Part shown: one piece after another, positions 9,161-17,450 of the stretch
How the letters are laid out: each line of letters begins with the position of its first letter
Position numbering within the stretch: position 1 is the stretch's first letter
Source of the DNA: Pandoraea bronchicola
Lineage (GTDB): Bacteria > Pseudomonadota > Gammaproteobacteria > Burkholderiales > Burkholderiaceae
Reading direction: 5' to 3'
Length of the DNA stretch: 64,000 nucleotides
NCBI RefSeq assembly: GCF_902459805.1
Contig: NZ_CABPST010000007.1
Span: forward strand, 62,001-126,000
Translations under genes and position numbers: made by a program
Notes under the pieces: model-generated
What the model was told of the DNA's origin: nothing
Databases searched by the model: none
The model's input: the letters and a program-made list of their open reading frames with translations, nothing else

Positions 9161-10575
9161 GCCTCACCTCCCGGTGGCGCGCTATGGCCAGCCGGCAGTG
9201 TCGCTGTTCCGGTCGCGTCCTCTGTCGTTGCCGAAACGGTGCCCGCGCTCACCGCCCGCGCATCCATACCGGCAGATCCGGCAGCTCCGGCATTGGCGTC
9301 ATCGCCCAATGCACCGAACGACAACTGGCTCGCGATGAGGCCGACAGCAGCCAGTCGTTGGCGCAATGCCTCGCCTTCGTGCGACAGGGCATCTGCCGAC
9401 GCCGCCGAATCCGTCAGCAAGCGCGCTTGCAACTGTTGTCCGGACAAGCCGATGTTGACGTCGACGGTCCCCAGAGAAGGGAGCGTCAAGCGCAGGTGCG
9501 TGTGCCATGTCGACGTGGCGGCGACTTCGTCCGGCGAGGGCTGACCGGGGCGCTCTTCGACCTGCCATTCCATCGGCGCGCCCGGCCACGCCGCGCCATT
9601 CCACTGAAACTGCGGATTGACCAGCATGTCGAGCTGCTGGCGCACCAGCGTCACGCTTTCGGCGGGCGTATTCGCGACGGCGGCGATTGCGCCGGCCGGC
9701 CCCTGCTGTGCGGCACGGTTGTTGCCGTCGCCCGTGGCGGCGAGCAACGCATCGCCTTCACGGCCGCTCGGCAGCACGCTGCTCGTCGTTTGCGCCACGC
9801 TGGCGGCATGGGCCAGCGCGGTCGCGGTGTTAGGTAAATTGGCCGCGACATGCAGACCGCCATCGGCGGCGTCACCCGTTGCGGTTTGCGCCGGAAGTCC
9901 GGGCTGGGCGGGCGATGGACTCGCTGTCGGCAACGTTGCCGGACTGGGCCCCGGCCAGGCCGCAGCCAGTGACGCTTCCGCGGCGGCGGGACCGAGCAGG
10001 CGCGTGAGCGGGCCGGGGCCCGGCAAAGTGGCGTCGGCGCCGGCCGCCCGCAACTGCGCAGCCAGATTGGCCGACGCCGGCCAGCGCAACTGCGGTTCGG
10101 CCTGCAACTGTTCGAACGAGCGGCTGCCGGACGCCCATTGCGCCAGATGCGATTCGTAGAAAAGTCCGCTGGTCGACAGCGCTTCCTTGAGCGCTGCGGC
10201 CAGCAGCGGGGCGAGGGCCGGGGCGCCGCTGCCGGGCGCGGCGGGCCATACCGGGGCACTCGCCTGCACGGGGCCGGGGGAATCAGGCGCGAGGCGCAGG
10301 ATCGTATCGATGGTGCGGGCAGCGGCGGAAAGCGTTGCCTGCTGAACGGGCGTGGGCAGTCGCGCGGCGGTTTGCGCCGGCGCGTTGCCGAGACCGACTG
10401 CGGTGGGGGATGCTCGGGTCGCGAGGTCGCCAAGCGCGGAAGTGGCGTCGCCCGTCGGTTGGGTGCCGGCGACGGCGCTGGGGGCGCTCGTCGACGACGC
10501 GCCCTGCCCGAGTCCGAGCAATGAATCGAGTCGCCGTGCGAGCGTCGTGGCCAGCACCGTGTCGAGACCGGCCAT
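9157..10575 (-). CDS. FliK-type hook-length control protein, second copy in the cluster
   Basis: This 472-residue protein has a long Ala/Pro/Gly-rich low-complexity N-terminal half. A C-terminal globular region (about 300-435) carries the Flg_hook pattern: THLRLTLPSLGTVDVNIGLS, then QLQARLLTDSAASADALSHE and LRQRLAAVGLIASQLSF. This matches the substrate-specificity-switch domain of FliK. It lies 24 nt after fliT behind a GGAG site and overlaps fhlB. A separate fliK lies at 1-947, so the locus has two FliK-family members; this one is coupled to the FlhB-like gene rather than to fliJ. Confidence 0.75.
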   Translation of the reverse strand: MAGLDTVLATTLARRLDSLLGLGQGASSTSAPSAVAGTQPTGDATSALGDLATRASPTAVGLGNAPAQTAARLPTPVQQATLSAAARTIDTILRLAPDSPGPVQASAPVWPAAPGSGAPALAPLLAAALKEALSTSGLFYESHLAQWASGSRSFEQLQAEPQLRWPASANLAAQLRAAGADATLPGPGPLTRLLGPAAAEASLAAAWPGPSPATLPTASPSPAQPGLPAQTATGDAADGGLHVAANLPNTATALAHAASVAQTTSSVLPSGREGDALLAATGDGNNRAAQQGPAGAIAAVANTPAESVTLVRQQLDMLVNPQFQWNGAAWPGAPMEWQVEERPGQPSPDEVAATSTWHTHLRLTLPSLGTVDVNIGLSGQQLQARLLTDSAASADALSHEGEALRQRLAAVGLIASQLSFGALGDDANAGAAGSAGMDARAVSAGTVSATTEDATGTATLPAGHSAPPGGEA

Positions 10576-10599
10576 GCCTTACTCCGAAATGCGGGCGCC

Positions 10600-10938
10600 T
10601 CAGGTGCCCAGGTTCAGGCCATAGACCTCGTGCAGGGCACGTTGACGGCGCGTGTTGTTGATCATGGCATCGAGATGCGCCAGATGCGGCACCGCGAGGT
10701 CGCGAATCGCCGCGTCGTCGGCCAGAATGCGCCGGATGATGGCGTGCTTGCGCGCGCGCTCGTCCTCGGTCAGCGGCAGGGCGGCGTCGAGTTGCTTGAT
10801 CGAATCGACCTGCAGACGATACTGCGTCTCGAGGTCGATGAGGGCATCCCAATCGCCGTCACGTGCCACGCCCAGCATGCGCTCAGTGAGCCCGGCGATA
10901 CTCTCGTAGCAGTTCAGCAAGATCGTGGCTTCATTCAT
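10600..10938 (-). CDS. fliT: FliT, flagellar export chaperone
   Basis: The 112-residue, mostly helical protein starts MNEATILLNCYESIAGLTER and has the mixed-charge helical repeats of FliT chaperones. FliT binds the filament cap protein FliD before export and in some bacteria also the master regulator FlhDC. The start at 10938 overlaps the end of fliS by 8 nt, and the fliC-fliD-fliS-fliT order supports the call. Sequence conservation in the family is low, so context carries much of the weight. Confidence 0.85.
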   Translation of the reverse strand: MNEATILLNCYESIAGLTERMLGVARDGDWDALIDLETQYRLQVDSIKQLDAALPLTEDERARKHAIIRRILADDAAIRDLAVPHLAHLDAMINNTRRQRALHEVYGLNLGT

Positions 10939-11365
10939 AACGCACTCCGGTGCCCGCTTGTGCGGCGGGGGCACCCGTGCCGGCGGCCGGAGCGATCTCG
11001 CGCCAGGCCGATGCAATCGTGTCGAGCAGGGTGTCGACTTCTCGTACTTTGGCGACGTCGTTCTCGAGATTGGCTTCGAGCAGACGTCGCCCCATGTAGT
11101 CGTACAGATCGCGCAGGTTGCGGGAGAGTTCCCCGCCGACATCCATGTTCAGACCGTCGCGCAGTCCGCCGATGATACCGATGGCTTTCGAGAGCGCCTG
11201 TCCGCGCTCGGCGATGCGGCCGTCTTCAAAGTGTACGCGAGCCTTCGTGAGCGCGGCCTTGGCGCCGTCGAACAGCATCATGATGAGCTGGTGAGGGCTT
11301 GCGGCAACGACGCCCGTTTCGAGCCCGACCTTGCGATAAGCGTTGGCGGCGTTTTGACCGTACAT
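10931..11365 (-). CDS. fliS: FliS, flagellin export chaperone
   Basis: The 144-residue protein begins MYGQNAANAYRKVGLETGV and carries the family core SPHQLIMMLFDGAKAALTKAR, the typical FliS start and helix. FliS binds the C-terminal helix of flagellin, prevents early polymerisation and delivers it to the export gate. ATG 11365 lies 22 nt after fliD. The C terminus has an Ala/Gly-rich tail. It overlaps fliT, so fliD-fliS-fliT is one translation unit. Confidence 0.96.
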   Translation of the reverse strand: MYGQNAANAYRKVGLETGVVAASPHQLIMMLFDGAKAALTKARVHFEDGRIAERGQALSKAIGIIGGLRDGLNMDVGGELSRNLRDLYDYMGRRLLEANLENDVAKVREVDTLLDTIASAWREIAPAAGTGAPAAQAGTGVRYE

Positions 11366-11387
11366 GAGCGATTTCCAGGATCCAGGC

Positions 11388-13493
11388 TTACTTCGACGAC
11401 GAAGACGACGAAGACGAACCACCCAGCACCTGCTTGAGGTAGTCGCTGGTGTTCTGAAGCTTCGACATGGTCGCGTCGAGCGCGGTGAACTGCGCCAGAT
11501 AGCGGTTCTGCATCTGCGTCATCTGGTCCTGCCAGTCGCTTTCCTGCTGCTGCACCTGCTTGATGCTGGCATTCAGGTTCGACTGGGCCGTGCTGATGGC
11601 CCCCTTGGCGCTCAGGAAGTTGCTGACCTGGTTCGACAGCAGCGACGCATAGCCTTGCGAGAAATTGATGGTGCCGCGATTGCCGAGGTTGGTGCCGGTG
11701 ACCTGGATCTTGAGACCATCGGTCTGCGAACCTGCAGCGCCGGTCAGATACTGGCCGCTGCCCGTGGCGATCACACCGCCGATCGAGCCGCCGACGTCCA
11801 CGCCATCGGTGCTGGGCGAGACACCCGTGCCGAACAGCGCGGTCAGCGCATTGCCCGAGGTGACGCGTACGTTCGAGGCGGAGCCATAGCGGTTCGACGT
11901 GATCGACAGTACCCCGCCCGTCTGCTTGACCGTCACCGTCGAGCCGTTGGCGACGAACTGCGAGTTACCGTTGATCGCGGCCTGCAAGGCGGCGGCCATC
12001 TTGTCGGGCGTGTAGATGCCGTTCGGGATGGTGATGGACGTGCTCTTGCCGTCGACTTGCACCGTCAACGTATTGTTGGTGCCGTCGATGGTCGTGTTCG
12101 CGGCAAGCGTTGCGTTCGACGTGAGCGTACCCTGGGTCGCCAGGCGCGTGATGACCACGTCGTACTGGCCCGGTTGCGTATTGCTCGTCGAGCTCTGGTA
12201 GCTGATCAGACTGTCGGTCGTTGTGCCGTTGGTCGCGAGCAGAGAGGCGAGCTGGGAGAAGCCGCCCGAGCTGATCGCCTTTTGCAGCTTGCTTGTATCG
12301 ACGGCGAGCTGACCCGACGTATCCGTGGCGCTGCCGCTGCCGTCACCCGCCTGGAACGTCACGCCGATGTCCGCGAGCGATGTCAGCACCGACCCCGAGA
12401 CCCCCGGCAGCTTGCCGTTCAGGATCTGCTGGATCTGCGTCGTGATCATCTGCGTGGTCGTGTCACCGATCAGCGGGCCGTTGTTGTTCGAAGTGCTGCC
12501 CGGCGTGGCGCTCGACTTGTCGAAATACGTCAGTTGGCCGATGGCCGAATGCAGCGTGTTGTAGGCGGTGACGAAATCGTTGACGGCCTTGGTGACACCG
12601 TCGCTGTTGTTGCTGACGCTGACGGTGGTCGTGCCGGTCTTGAGCAGACTCATCGTCAGACCTTGCACGGCGCTCTTCACCGTGTTGGTCGGGCTCGACA
12701 CAGCCAAGCCATTGATGGTCAGGCTGGCGTTCTGGCCGGCAGCCGTCTGCGTCAGGTTCTGGGTGCCGGTGGGGTCGTACGCCAGCATATTGGTGAGCGT
12801 CGAGTCGCCGCCGGCGGCGACGTCGATCTTCATGCTCATCGTTTGACCGGTCTGCGTCGAGGTCAGGACCAGGCGGTTAGGCGTGGCGCTGCCGTCATTG
12901 ACGATCGTGGCCGTCACCCCGCCGTTGGCGGCGTTGATGGCGTCGCGAATGCCTTGCAGCGAGTTGTTCGTGTTCGTGATCGTGACACTGAACGGCGCCT
13001 GCTGCGCGTTCGGCGAGAAGCTGGCGCCGGTGTATGAGCCGTTGGCGAGCGTGCCGCCGGAAATCGTGCCAAAGCTGAACGTCAGCTTGGTGGACGCGCC
13101 GCTGCCGATCGAGGCGGCGGGGTCGGAAACGCCGGCCGTCGACAGGCTTTGTGCCTGTGCCAACTGGGTCGTGTTGATCGTATAGCTGCCCGCTTTCGCG
13201 GTGGTGTCTGCTGAAGCGCTCAGGATCGTCGCATCGCCCGGCGTGGCGGTCATCTGAAGGAACGACGATGCCGACGACAGGTTCGAGAGCGACGACTGGA
13301 ACGAACTCAGCGCCGATTGCAGGCTGCCGAGTGCCGAGACCTTGGTCTGATAGCTGGCCTCTTGCGATTTGAGCAAGCTGAGCTTTTGCGTGGCAGGCTG
13401 CATCAGACTGGTGACGAGCGCGTTGACATCAAGTCCCGAGCCGATACCCGGTGACGAAATTGAGCCCGTTGTGCTGCTGCCAGTGGTCGCCAT
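11388..13493 (-). CDS. fliD: FliD, flagellar filament cap protein (HAP2)
   Basis: FliD caps the growing filament and folds incoming flagellin. The 701-residue product has the conserved N terminus (SPGIGSGLDVNALVTSLMQP) and a C-terminal coiled coil (SDWQDQMTQMQNRYLAQFTA followed by MSKLQNTSDYL) that mediates cap assembly, ending in a poly-Ser tail. It is longer than the ~470 residues of enterobacterial FliD because of extended Ser/Thr/Gly-rich surface domains between about 100 and 550. It is 156 bases downstream of fliC. No clear sigma-28 site was seen in that gap, so it may be read from the fliC promoter or an unrecognised one. Confidence 0.96.
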   Translation of the reverse strand: MATTGSSTTGSISSPGIGSGLDVNALVTSLMQPATQKLSLLKSQEASYQTKVSALGSLQSALSSFQSSLSNLSSASSFLQMTATPGDATILSASADTTAKAGSYTINTTQLAQAQSLSTAGVSDPAASIGSGASTKLTFSFGTISGGTLANGSYTGASFSPNAQQAPFSVTITNTNNSLQGIRDAINAANGGVTATIVNDGSATPNRLVLTSTQTGQTMSMKIDVAAGGDSTLTNMLAYDPTGTQNLTQTAAGQNASLTINGLAVSSPTNTVKSAVQGLTMSLLKTGTTTVSVSNNSDGVTKAVNDFVTAYNTLHSAIGQLTYFDKSSATPGSTSNNNGPLIGDTTTQMITTQIQQILNGKLPGVSGSVLTSLADIGVTFQAGDGSGSATDTSGQLAVDTSKLQKAISSGGFSQLASLLATNGTTTDSLISYQSSTSNTQPGQYDVVITRLATQGTLTSNATLAANTTIDGTNNTLTVQVDGKSTSITIPNGIYTPDKMAAALQAAINGNSQFVANGSTVTVKQTGGVLSITSNRYGSASNVRVTSGNALTALFGTGVSPSTDGVDVGGSIGGVIATGSGQYLTGAAGSQTDGLKIQVTGTNLGNRGTINFSQGYASLLSNQVSNFLSAKGAISTAQSNLNASIKQVQQQESDWQDQMTQMQNRYLAQFTALDATMSKLQNTSDYLKQVLGGSSSSSSSSK

Positions 13494-13649
13494 AAATTGC
13501 TCGCTCTCAAAAATAGTTGCTCAACTCGCAAAACGCCGGCACAAAAAGTGCTGCCTTTGTAATGCTTGCGGCGACGCCCCCCGCGAAGGTGGCGCCGCCG
13601 GCGGCCCGGCCGAGTTACCGCCGGGCGTTAAACCATGCCAAACAGGCGC

Positions 13650-15062
13650 TTACTGGAGAAGCTTCAGCACTTGTTGCGGCAGTTGGTTTGCCTGGGCCAG
13701 CATCGAGATACCCGCTTGTTGCAGGATCTGCGACTTGGTCAGGTTGGCCGTTTCTGCAGCGTAGTCGGTGTCTTGCACGCCCGAACGCGCCGAGGTCAGG
13801 TTCTGCGTCGTGGTCGACAGGCTCGAAATCGTCGACTGGAAGCGGTTTTGAATTGCGCCCAGGGTCGATTGCAGCGTGTCGACGGTGCCGATGGCCGAGT
13901 CGATCTGCGACAGCATCAGCGTGGCGCTGTTGACCGTCTTGACGTCGGCTTGTGCCAGGCTGCCGCTCGTAGCGTAGGTCGTTGCCGTCGTCGGCAGACC
14001 CAGCTTGGTCAGCGTTGCCGCCGTGCCGCCGCTGATCTGGAAGGCCGAACCCGAGCTCAGGTGCATCTTGCCCGTGTTGTCGACATACGCGTTCACGCCG
14101 CTGTTCGACGAATTGATCGCGTTGGCCAGGTCGGTGGCGCTGTTCATCTTGCCGGTGATGTTCGTGGCCTTGCCGTTCACGGTCAGGACCAGGTCACCTG
14201 CTGCCAGCGTTTGCGAGAACGTCGAAGCAACGGCGGTCGACGTGGTCGTCGAACCGGCAGCAGCGCCTGCGACGGCCATGCCCAGCGTGGTGGCGTCGGC
14301 GCCAGCGACCGTCAGCGTTTGTGCCGAATCGGTGTTGGTGATCGCGATTTCGCCGGCCGAGTTGACCGATGCGACGTTGCCCGTGAAACCGGCGGTTTGT
14401 GCGGCGGTGTTGATTGCCGTTGCCAGGTCGGCCGAGCTGTTGTACGTGCCAGCCTTGACGTTCACAGCGGTGCCTGCGCCCAACTGAACGGTCAGTGCGG
14501 CAACGGTGAAGCTCAACGGATTGGTCGCCGAGGACGTTTGTGCGACCGAGCCGATGCTGGCGACGGTCATGCTTTGTTGCAGGTTGACCGAGATGGTCTG
14601 GCCTGCGTTGGCGCCAACCTGGAAGTTCGCCGTGCCCATCGAGCCGTCAAGCACGTTCAGGCCGTTGAACGACGTTTGGGTGGCCAGGCGGTTCACTTCA
14701 GCCAGACGCTGTTGGACTTCCTGGTCCAGTGCGGCGCGGTCCGAATCCGAGTTCGTCGAGTTGGTCGACTGAACAGCCAGCGTGCGGATGCGTTGCAGGT
14801 TGTCGGTGATCGCCGACAGGGCGCCCGCAGCGGTTTGCACCAGCGAGATACCGTCGTTGGCGTTGCGCTGCGCTTGCTGCGTGCCGTTGATCTGGGCCGA
14901 CATACGGTCCGTGATCGCGAGGCCAGCGGCATCGTCAGCAGCGCTGTTGATGCGCATGCCCGACGAGAGGCGGGTGATCGAGGTCTGCAGGCCCGATTGC
15001 GACGTATTCAGGTTACGTTGTGCAACCAGCGAGAAGATATTGGTATTGATGACAGATGACAT
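13650..15062 (-). CDS. fliC: FliC, flagellin
   Basis: This is the major filament subunit, 470 residues. Both conserved ends are present: the N terminus MSSVINTNIFSLVAQRNLNT and LSSGMRINSAADDAAGLAI, and the C terminus ARSGVQDTDYAAETANLTK ending QVLKLLQ. These form the D0/D1 coiled coils recognised by TLR5 in many proteobacteria. The centre (about 180-370) is Ala/Thr-rich and variable. A strong AAAGGAG site precedes ATG 15062, and a sigma-28 promoter lies about 90 bases upstream. It is followed by fliD-fliS-fliT in the same direction. Confidence 0.98.
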   Translation of the reverse strand: MSSVINTNIFSLVAQRNLNTSQSGLQTSITRLSSGMRINSAADDAAGLAITDRMSAQINGTQQAQRNANDGISLVQTAAGALSAITDNLQRIRTLAVQSTNSTNSDSDRAALDQEVQQRLAEVNRLATQTSFNGLNVLDGSMGTANFQVGANAGQTISVNLQQSMTVASIGSVAQTSSATNPLSFTVAALTVQLGAGTAVNVKAGTYNSSADLATAINTAAQTAGFTGNVASVNSAGEIAITNTDSAQTLTVAGADATTLGMAVAGAAAGSTTTSTAVASTFSQTLAAGDLVLTVNGKATNITGKMNSATDLANAINSSNSGVNAYVDNTGKMHLSSGSAFQISGGTAATLTKLGLPTTATTYATSGSLAQADVKTVNSATLMLSQIDSAIGTVDTLQSTLGAIQNRFQSTISSLSTTTQNLTSARSGVQDTDYAAETANLTKSQILQQAGISMLAQANQLPQQVLKLLQ

Positions 15063-15153
15063 TTAGCCACTCCTTTCCCAAAATTTTTGGCTCCGGCTTA
15101 AGCGCCGTAACTTTGGCTCACCAGCCAATCGCCGAAAGCCGCCGTTGTAGGGG

Positions 15154-15180
15154 ATATCGGACGGCCATTGGGAAAATTTA
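15154..15180 (-). promoter_or_regulatory. Sigma-28 (FliA) promoter of fliC
   Basis: Read on the minus strand, TAAATTTT (15180-15173), exactly 11 bases, then TCCGATAT (15161-15154). The FliA consensus is TAAAGTTT-N11-GCCGATAA, so this matches 7/8 and 6/8 positions with correct spacing, about 92 bases before the flagellin start codon. Confidence 0.85.
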
Positions 15181-15536
15181 GGGTGATTTCACAAAATGCT
15201 CTCTCACCCCCCATCGACTGACCCCGTCGATGTCGGAAAAACGCTAGTGGGCCAGTCTACAAAATTCCTCCACGATTGATTCGCCAAGGAAAGGGGCAAT
15301 CTGCCGCCTATTCATATCCTGTAAGGCTTGGAGAGGTGGCGACGCGTGGCGTCACCCCAAAAGACGGGACGCGCAATTCTCAGTCCGTGGCACGGCGCGG
15401 CGGCGGCGAAAAATTTTTTTCGGGGCTATGAAAAATTCTTCGCGGCGATGGTCGGCGGGGTCTGATATGCACGTGGCCCGCTGTCGCGGGCCACGGAGTG
15501 AGTACTTAATTCGCAGAAACTGTGATGTCGATGGCG
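15181..15536. other. Gap between fliC promoter and response regulator; one strong hairpin
   Basis: No coding sequence is visible here. The one clear structure is a perfect 10-bp stem, CGTGGCCCGC / GCGGGCCACG with loop TGTC, at 15472-15495, 42 bases after the stop of the leftward response regulator. It lacks a U tract on either strand, so it is at best a rho-assisted or processing hairpin. A run of T residues occurs separately near 15411-15420. Confidence 0.5.
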
Positions 15537-16196
15537 CTACGCGCAGACCGGCCCCATCTCGGCGCTGACCAGGCCATGTTGCATCACGTAATAGGTGAGT
15601 TCGGCGTTGTTGTTCAGGCGCATCTTCTCGAGCAGGCGCGTACGGTACACGCTCACTGTCTTGACGGAGAGCGAGAGCGCGTTTGCGATGTCGGTCAGGC
15701 GCTTGCCCGAGCCGATCATGCACAGTGTCTGGTACTCGCGGTCGGACAGGCGCTCGTGCGGCGGCTGATCGGCGTCCGGGCCCAGGTAGTCGGCGAGCGT
15801 CTCGGCGACCATCGGGCTCACGTACTTGCGGCCCGAAGCCACCTGGCGCACGGCCGAGACCAATTGTTGTGCGTTCGAGCGTTTGCTCAAATAACCGGCA
15901 GCCCCCGCCTTGAGTGCCCGCAGCGCGAACTGGCCTTCCCCGTACATGCTGAAGATCATGATCGGCAAACGGGGATGTTTGCGTCGCAGGGTCTTGAGAA
16001 TCTCGAGACCATTGATGTCGGGCAGCGAAATGTCGAGCAGGACGATGTCCCACTGCGCTGCGTCTGTCATCTCCAGCGCTTCCGCGCCGCAATCGGCTTC
16101 GCCGATGACGGCGATGCTCCCGCTATCGGAGAGCAACTGCCGGACGCCCTGACGCACGATGGCGTGGTCGTCGACGATGAGCACTCTAAGCGTCAT
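15537..16196 (-). CDS. NarL/FixJ-family response regulator
   Basis: This 219-residue regulator has a receiver domain with phospho-acceptor D55 (WDIVLLDISLPDINGLEI), acidic pair D9/D10 and the K of GYLSKRSNAQQL. A C-terminal LuxR-type helix-turn-helix follows (LSDREYQTLCMIGSGKRLTD, then SVKTVSVYRTRLLEKM). Such proteins act as phosphorylation-dependent transcription factors. Its start overlaps the stop of the histidine kinase gene upstream (ATGA), so the two form a two-component operon. Relatives include UvrY/GacA- and BvgA-like regulators, but the target genes cannot be inferred from sequence. The neighbouring fliC is a possible but unproven target. Confidence 0.88.
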   Translation of the reverse strand: MTLRVLIVDDHAIVRQGVRQLLSDSGSIAVIGEADCGAEALEMTDAAQWDIVLLDISLPDINGLEILKTLRRKHPRLPIMIFSMYGEGQFALRALKAGAAGYLSKRSNAQQLVSAVRQVASGRKYVSPMVAETLADYLGPDADQPPHERLSDREYQTLCMIGSGKRLTDIANALSLSVKTVSVYRTRLLEKMRLNNNAELTYYVMQHGLVSAEMGPVCA

Positions 16197-17080
16197 GATG
16201 CGTATCCGTGAAGAGCAAGCGATTCCGGGCTATGGAGGCCGGCCGGGGCCGACAGGATTTGATGCCAGGGAAGCCGCGCACTCACGAGCGTCCCCGATCC
16301 TTGATCACTGCCAATACGTAGCGTGCCGCCAAGCGCCGTACAACGCTCGCGCATGCCCGCTAATCCGAAATGTCCTTGCTTGCGACGAGCGCCGCGGGCT
16401 ACGCCGCAACCGTCGTCGGAAATCGTGAGTTTGAGTGACCGGTGGCTGCCGTCGAGCGCCACGACGACGCGCGAGGCGCGTGCATGCCGGGCAACGTTGG
16501 TCAGCGCTTCTTGCGCGATACGGTACAAGGCCAGTACCGCATCGGGGGAAAGGTTCGCGACGCGCTCGCGCGTCACGTCGTCGCAGCGCCAGATGCACGT
16601 GAGGCCGCTTTGCTCGCCGAAGCCGCGCAACCAGGCGCGCAGTGCCGCAACCAGGCCCGCGTCGAGCGCGGGCGGACGGTTGCGGCCGACGAGTTCGTCA
16701 GCCGCGTCTTGTGCAGCGTTCGCCGCGTTCTGAATCTGGGTACAGAGGGATTGCCATTCGGCAGCGTCGGCCGGGGGGCGCATCGCCATACGCGCGGCCA
16801 CCAATTGCAACGCCGTGAGGTGCGCGCCAAGTCCGTCGTGGATTTCCTGTGCCAGCCGCGTGCGCTCGGCTTCCCGGGCGGCGTCGATCTTGCGGGCCAC
16901 CGATTGCGCCAGCGGACGTGCCGGTACTCGCGCAGAGCGCAATGCGGGCTCCGCCGGCAACACGATGTCGCTGGCGGCAGGCTGATCCGATACCGGCGTC
17001 GCGGCGCGCGTGTGCAACGTGTCGTCAAGCGACACGCGACGTCTCGCAGCCTGTGCGGCAGGATCGACGAGATACGGCAT
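16193..17080 (-). CDS. Soluble DegS/NarX-type sensor histidine kinase
   Basis: From ATG 17080 the protein is 295 residues. It has a HisKA_3 dimerisation segment with phospho-accepting His81 (RLAQEIHDGLGAHLTALQLV) and a HATPase domain with N box (ALYRIAQEALTNVARHA), G1 (DDGCGV) and G2 (GHFGLAGMRER). No transmembrane helix is present, and the first 65 residues are a Pro/Ala/Arg-rich stretch without a recognisable PAS, GAF or haem domain, so the signal input is unknown and cytoplasmic. It pairs with the downstream NarL-type regulator by a 4-nt overlap. A perfect FNR/ANR-type palindrome 137 bases upstream suggests oxygen-linked expression. Confidence 0.85.
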   Translation of the reverse strand: MPYLVDPAAQAARRRVSLDDTLHTRAATPVSDQPAASDIVLPAEPALRSARVPARPLAQSVARKIDAAREAERTRLAQEIHDGLGAHLTALQLVAARMAMRPPADAAEWQSLCTQIQNAANAAQDAADELVGRNRPPALDAGLVAALRAWLRGFGEQSGLTCIWRCDDVTRERVANLSPDAVLALYRIAQEALTNVARHARASRVVVALDGSHRSLKLTISDDGCGVARGARRKQGHFGLAGMRERCTALGGTLRIGSDQGSGTLVSARLPWHQILSAPAGLHSPESLALHGYAS

Positions 17081-17216
17081 GGAGGCAAATTCCTGAGAGA
17101 AAAAGTCCCGTGCCACAACCCACGCGGCGAGACCCGCATTCAATTTAACAAACTTTACATTTCGTCACAATTACACGCGGCTGTCACCCGCATGGTTGAC
17201 GGCGAATCGTAACTAT

Positions 17217-17230
17217 TTGATTTGGATCAA
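17217..17230 (-). promoter_or_regulatory. FNR/ANR-type binding site
   Basis: The sequence TTGATTTGGATCAA is a perfect match to the FNR/ANR consensus TTGAT-N4-ATCAA. It lies in a 370-base, AT-rich gap between two two-component systems, upstream of the leftward soluble kinase/regulator pair (start at 17080). A weak sigma-70-like TTGTGA-N17-TAAATT is readable nearer the gene on the minus strand. Whether FNR activates or represses cannot be told from position alone. Confidence 0.6.
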
Positions 17231-17450
17231 AAAGTTTTCGCCCGCTTGAGGAGGATTCTGCGAAGACCCGGAATATATCAGGGTTTGTCCTAGCATATCC
17301 AGTCGAGCGTATGTTTCAAACGAAATTTCCAACGTAAACCATTGTAACGCCTTAATTTTTATCGTGACTTCATACGATTGTGATTTTCTTTCAGGTGGGG
17401 ACGCGGGTTTACCACGCGCATCATCGGTGAAATGACCTGAGCGACGTTCC

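Noticed and set aside
13494-13649. Sigma-28 promoter before fliD
   Set aside because: Only a CAAA element with a poor -10 (GCCGGCG) at unsuitable spacing was seen.
15472-15495. Intrinsic terminator after the NarL-type regulator
   Set aside because: The 10-bp stem is perfect but no U tract follows on either strand, so it is recorded only as a hairpin.
17150-17157. Exact TAAAGTTT (sigma-28 -35) on the minus strand before the soluble kinase
   Set aside because: The required GCCGATAA-like -10 is absent at the 11-base spacing (TGCGGGTC is there instead).
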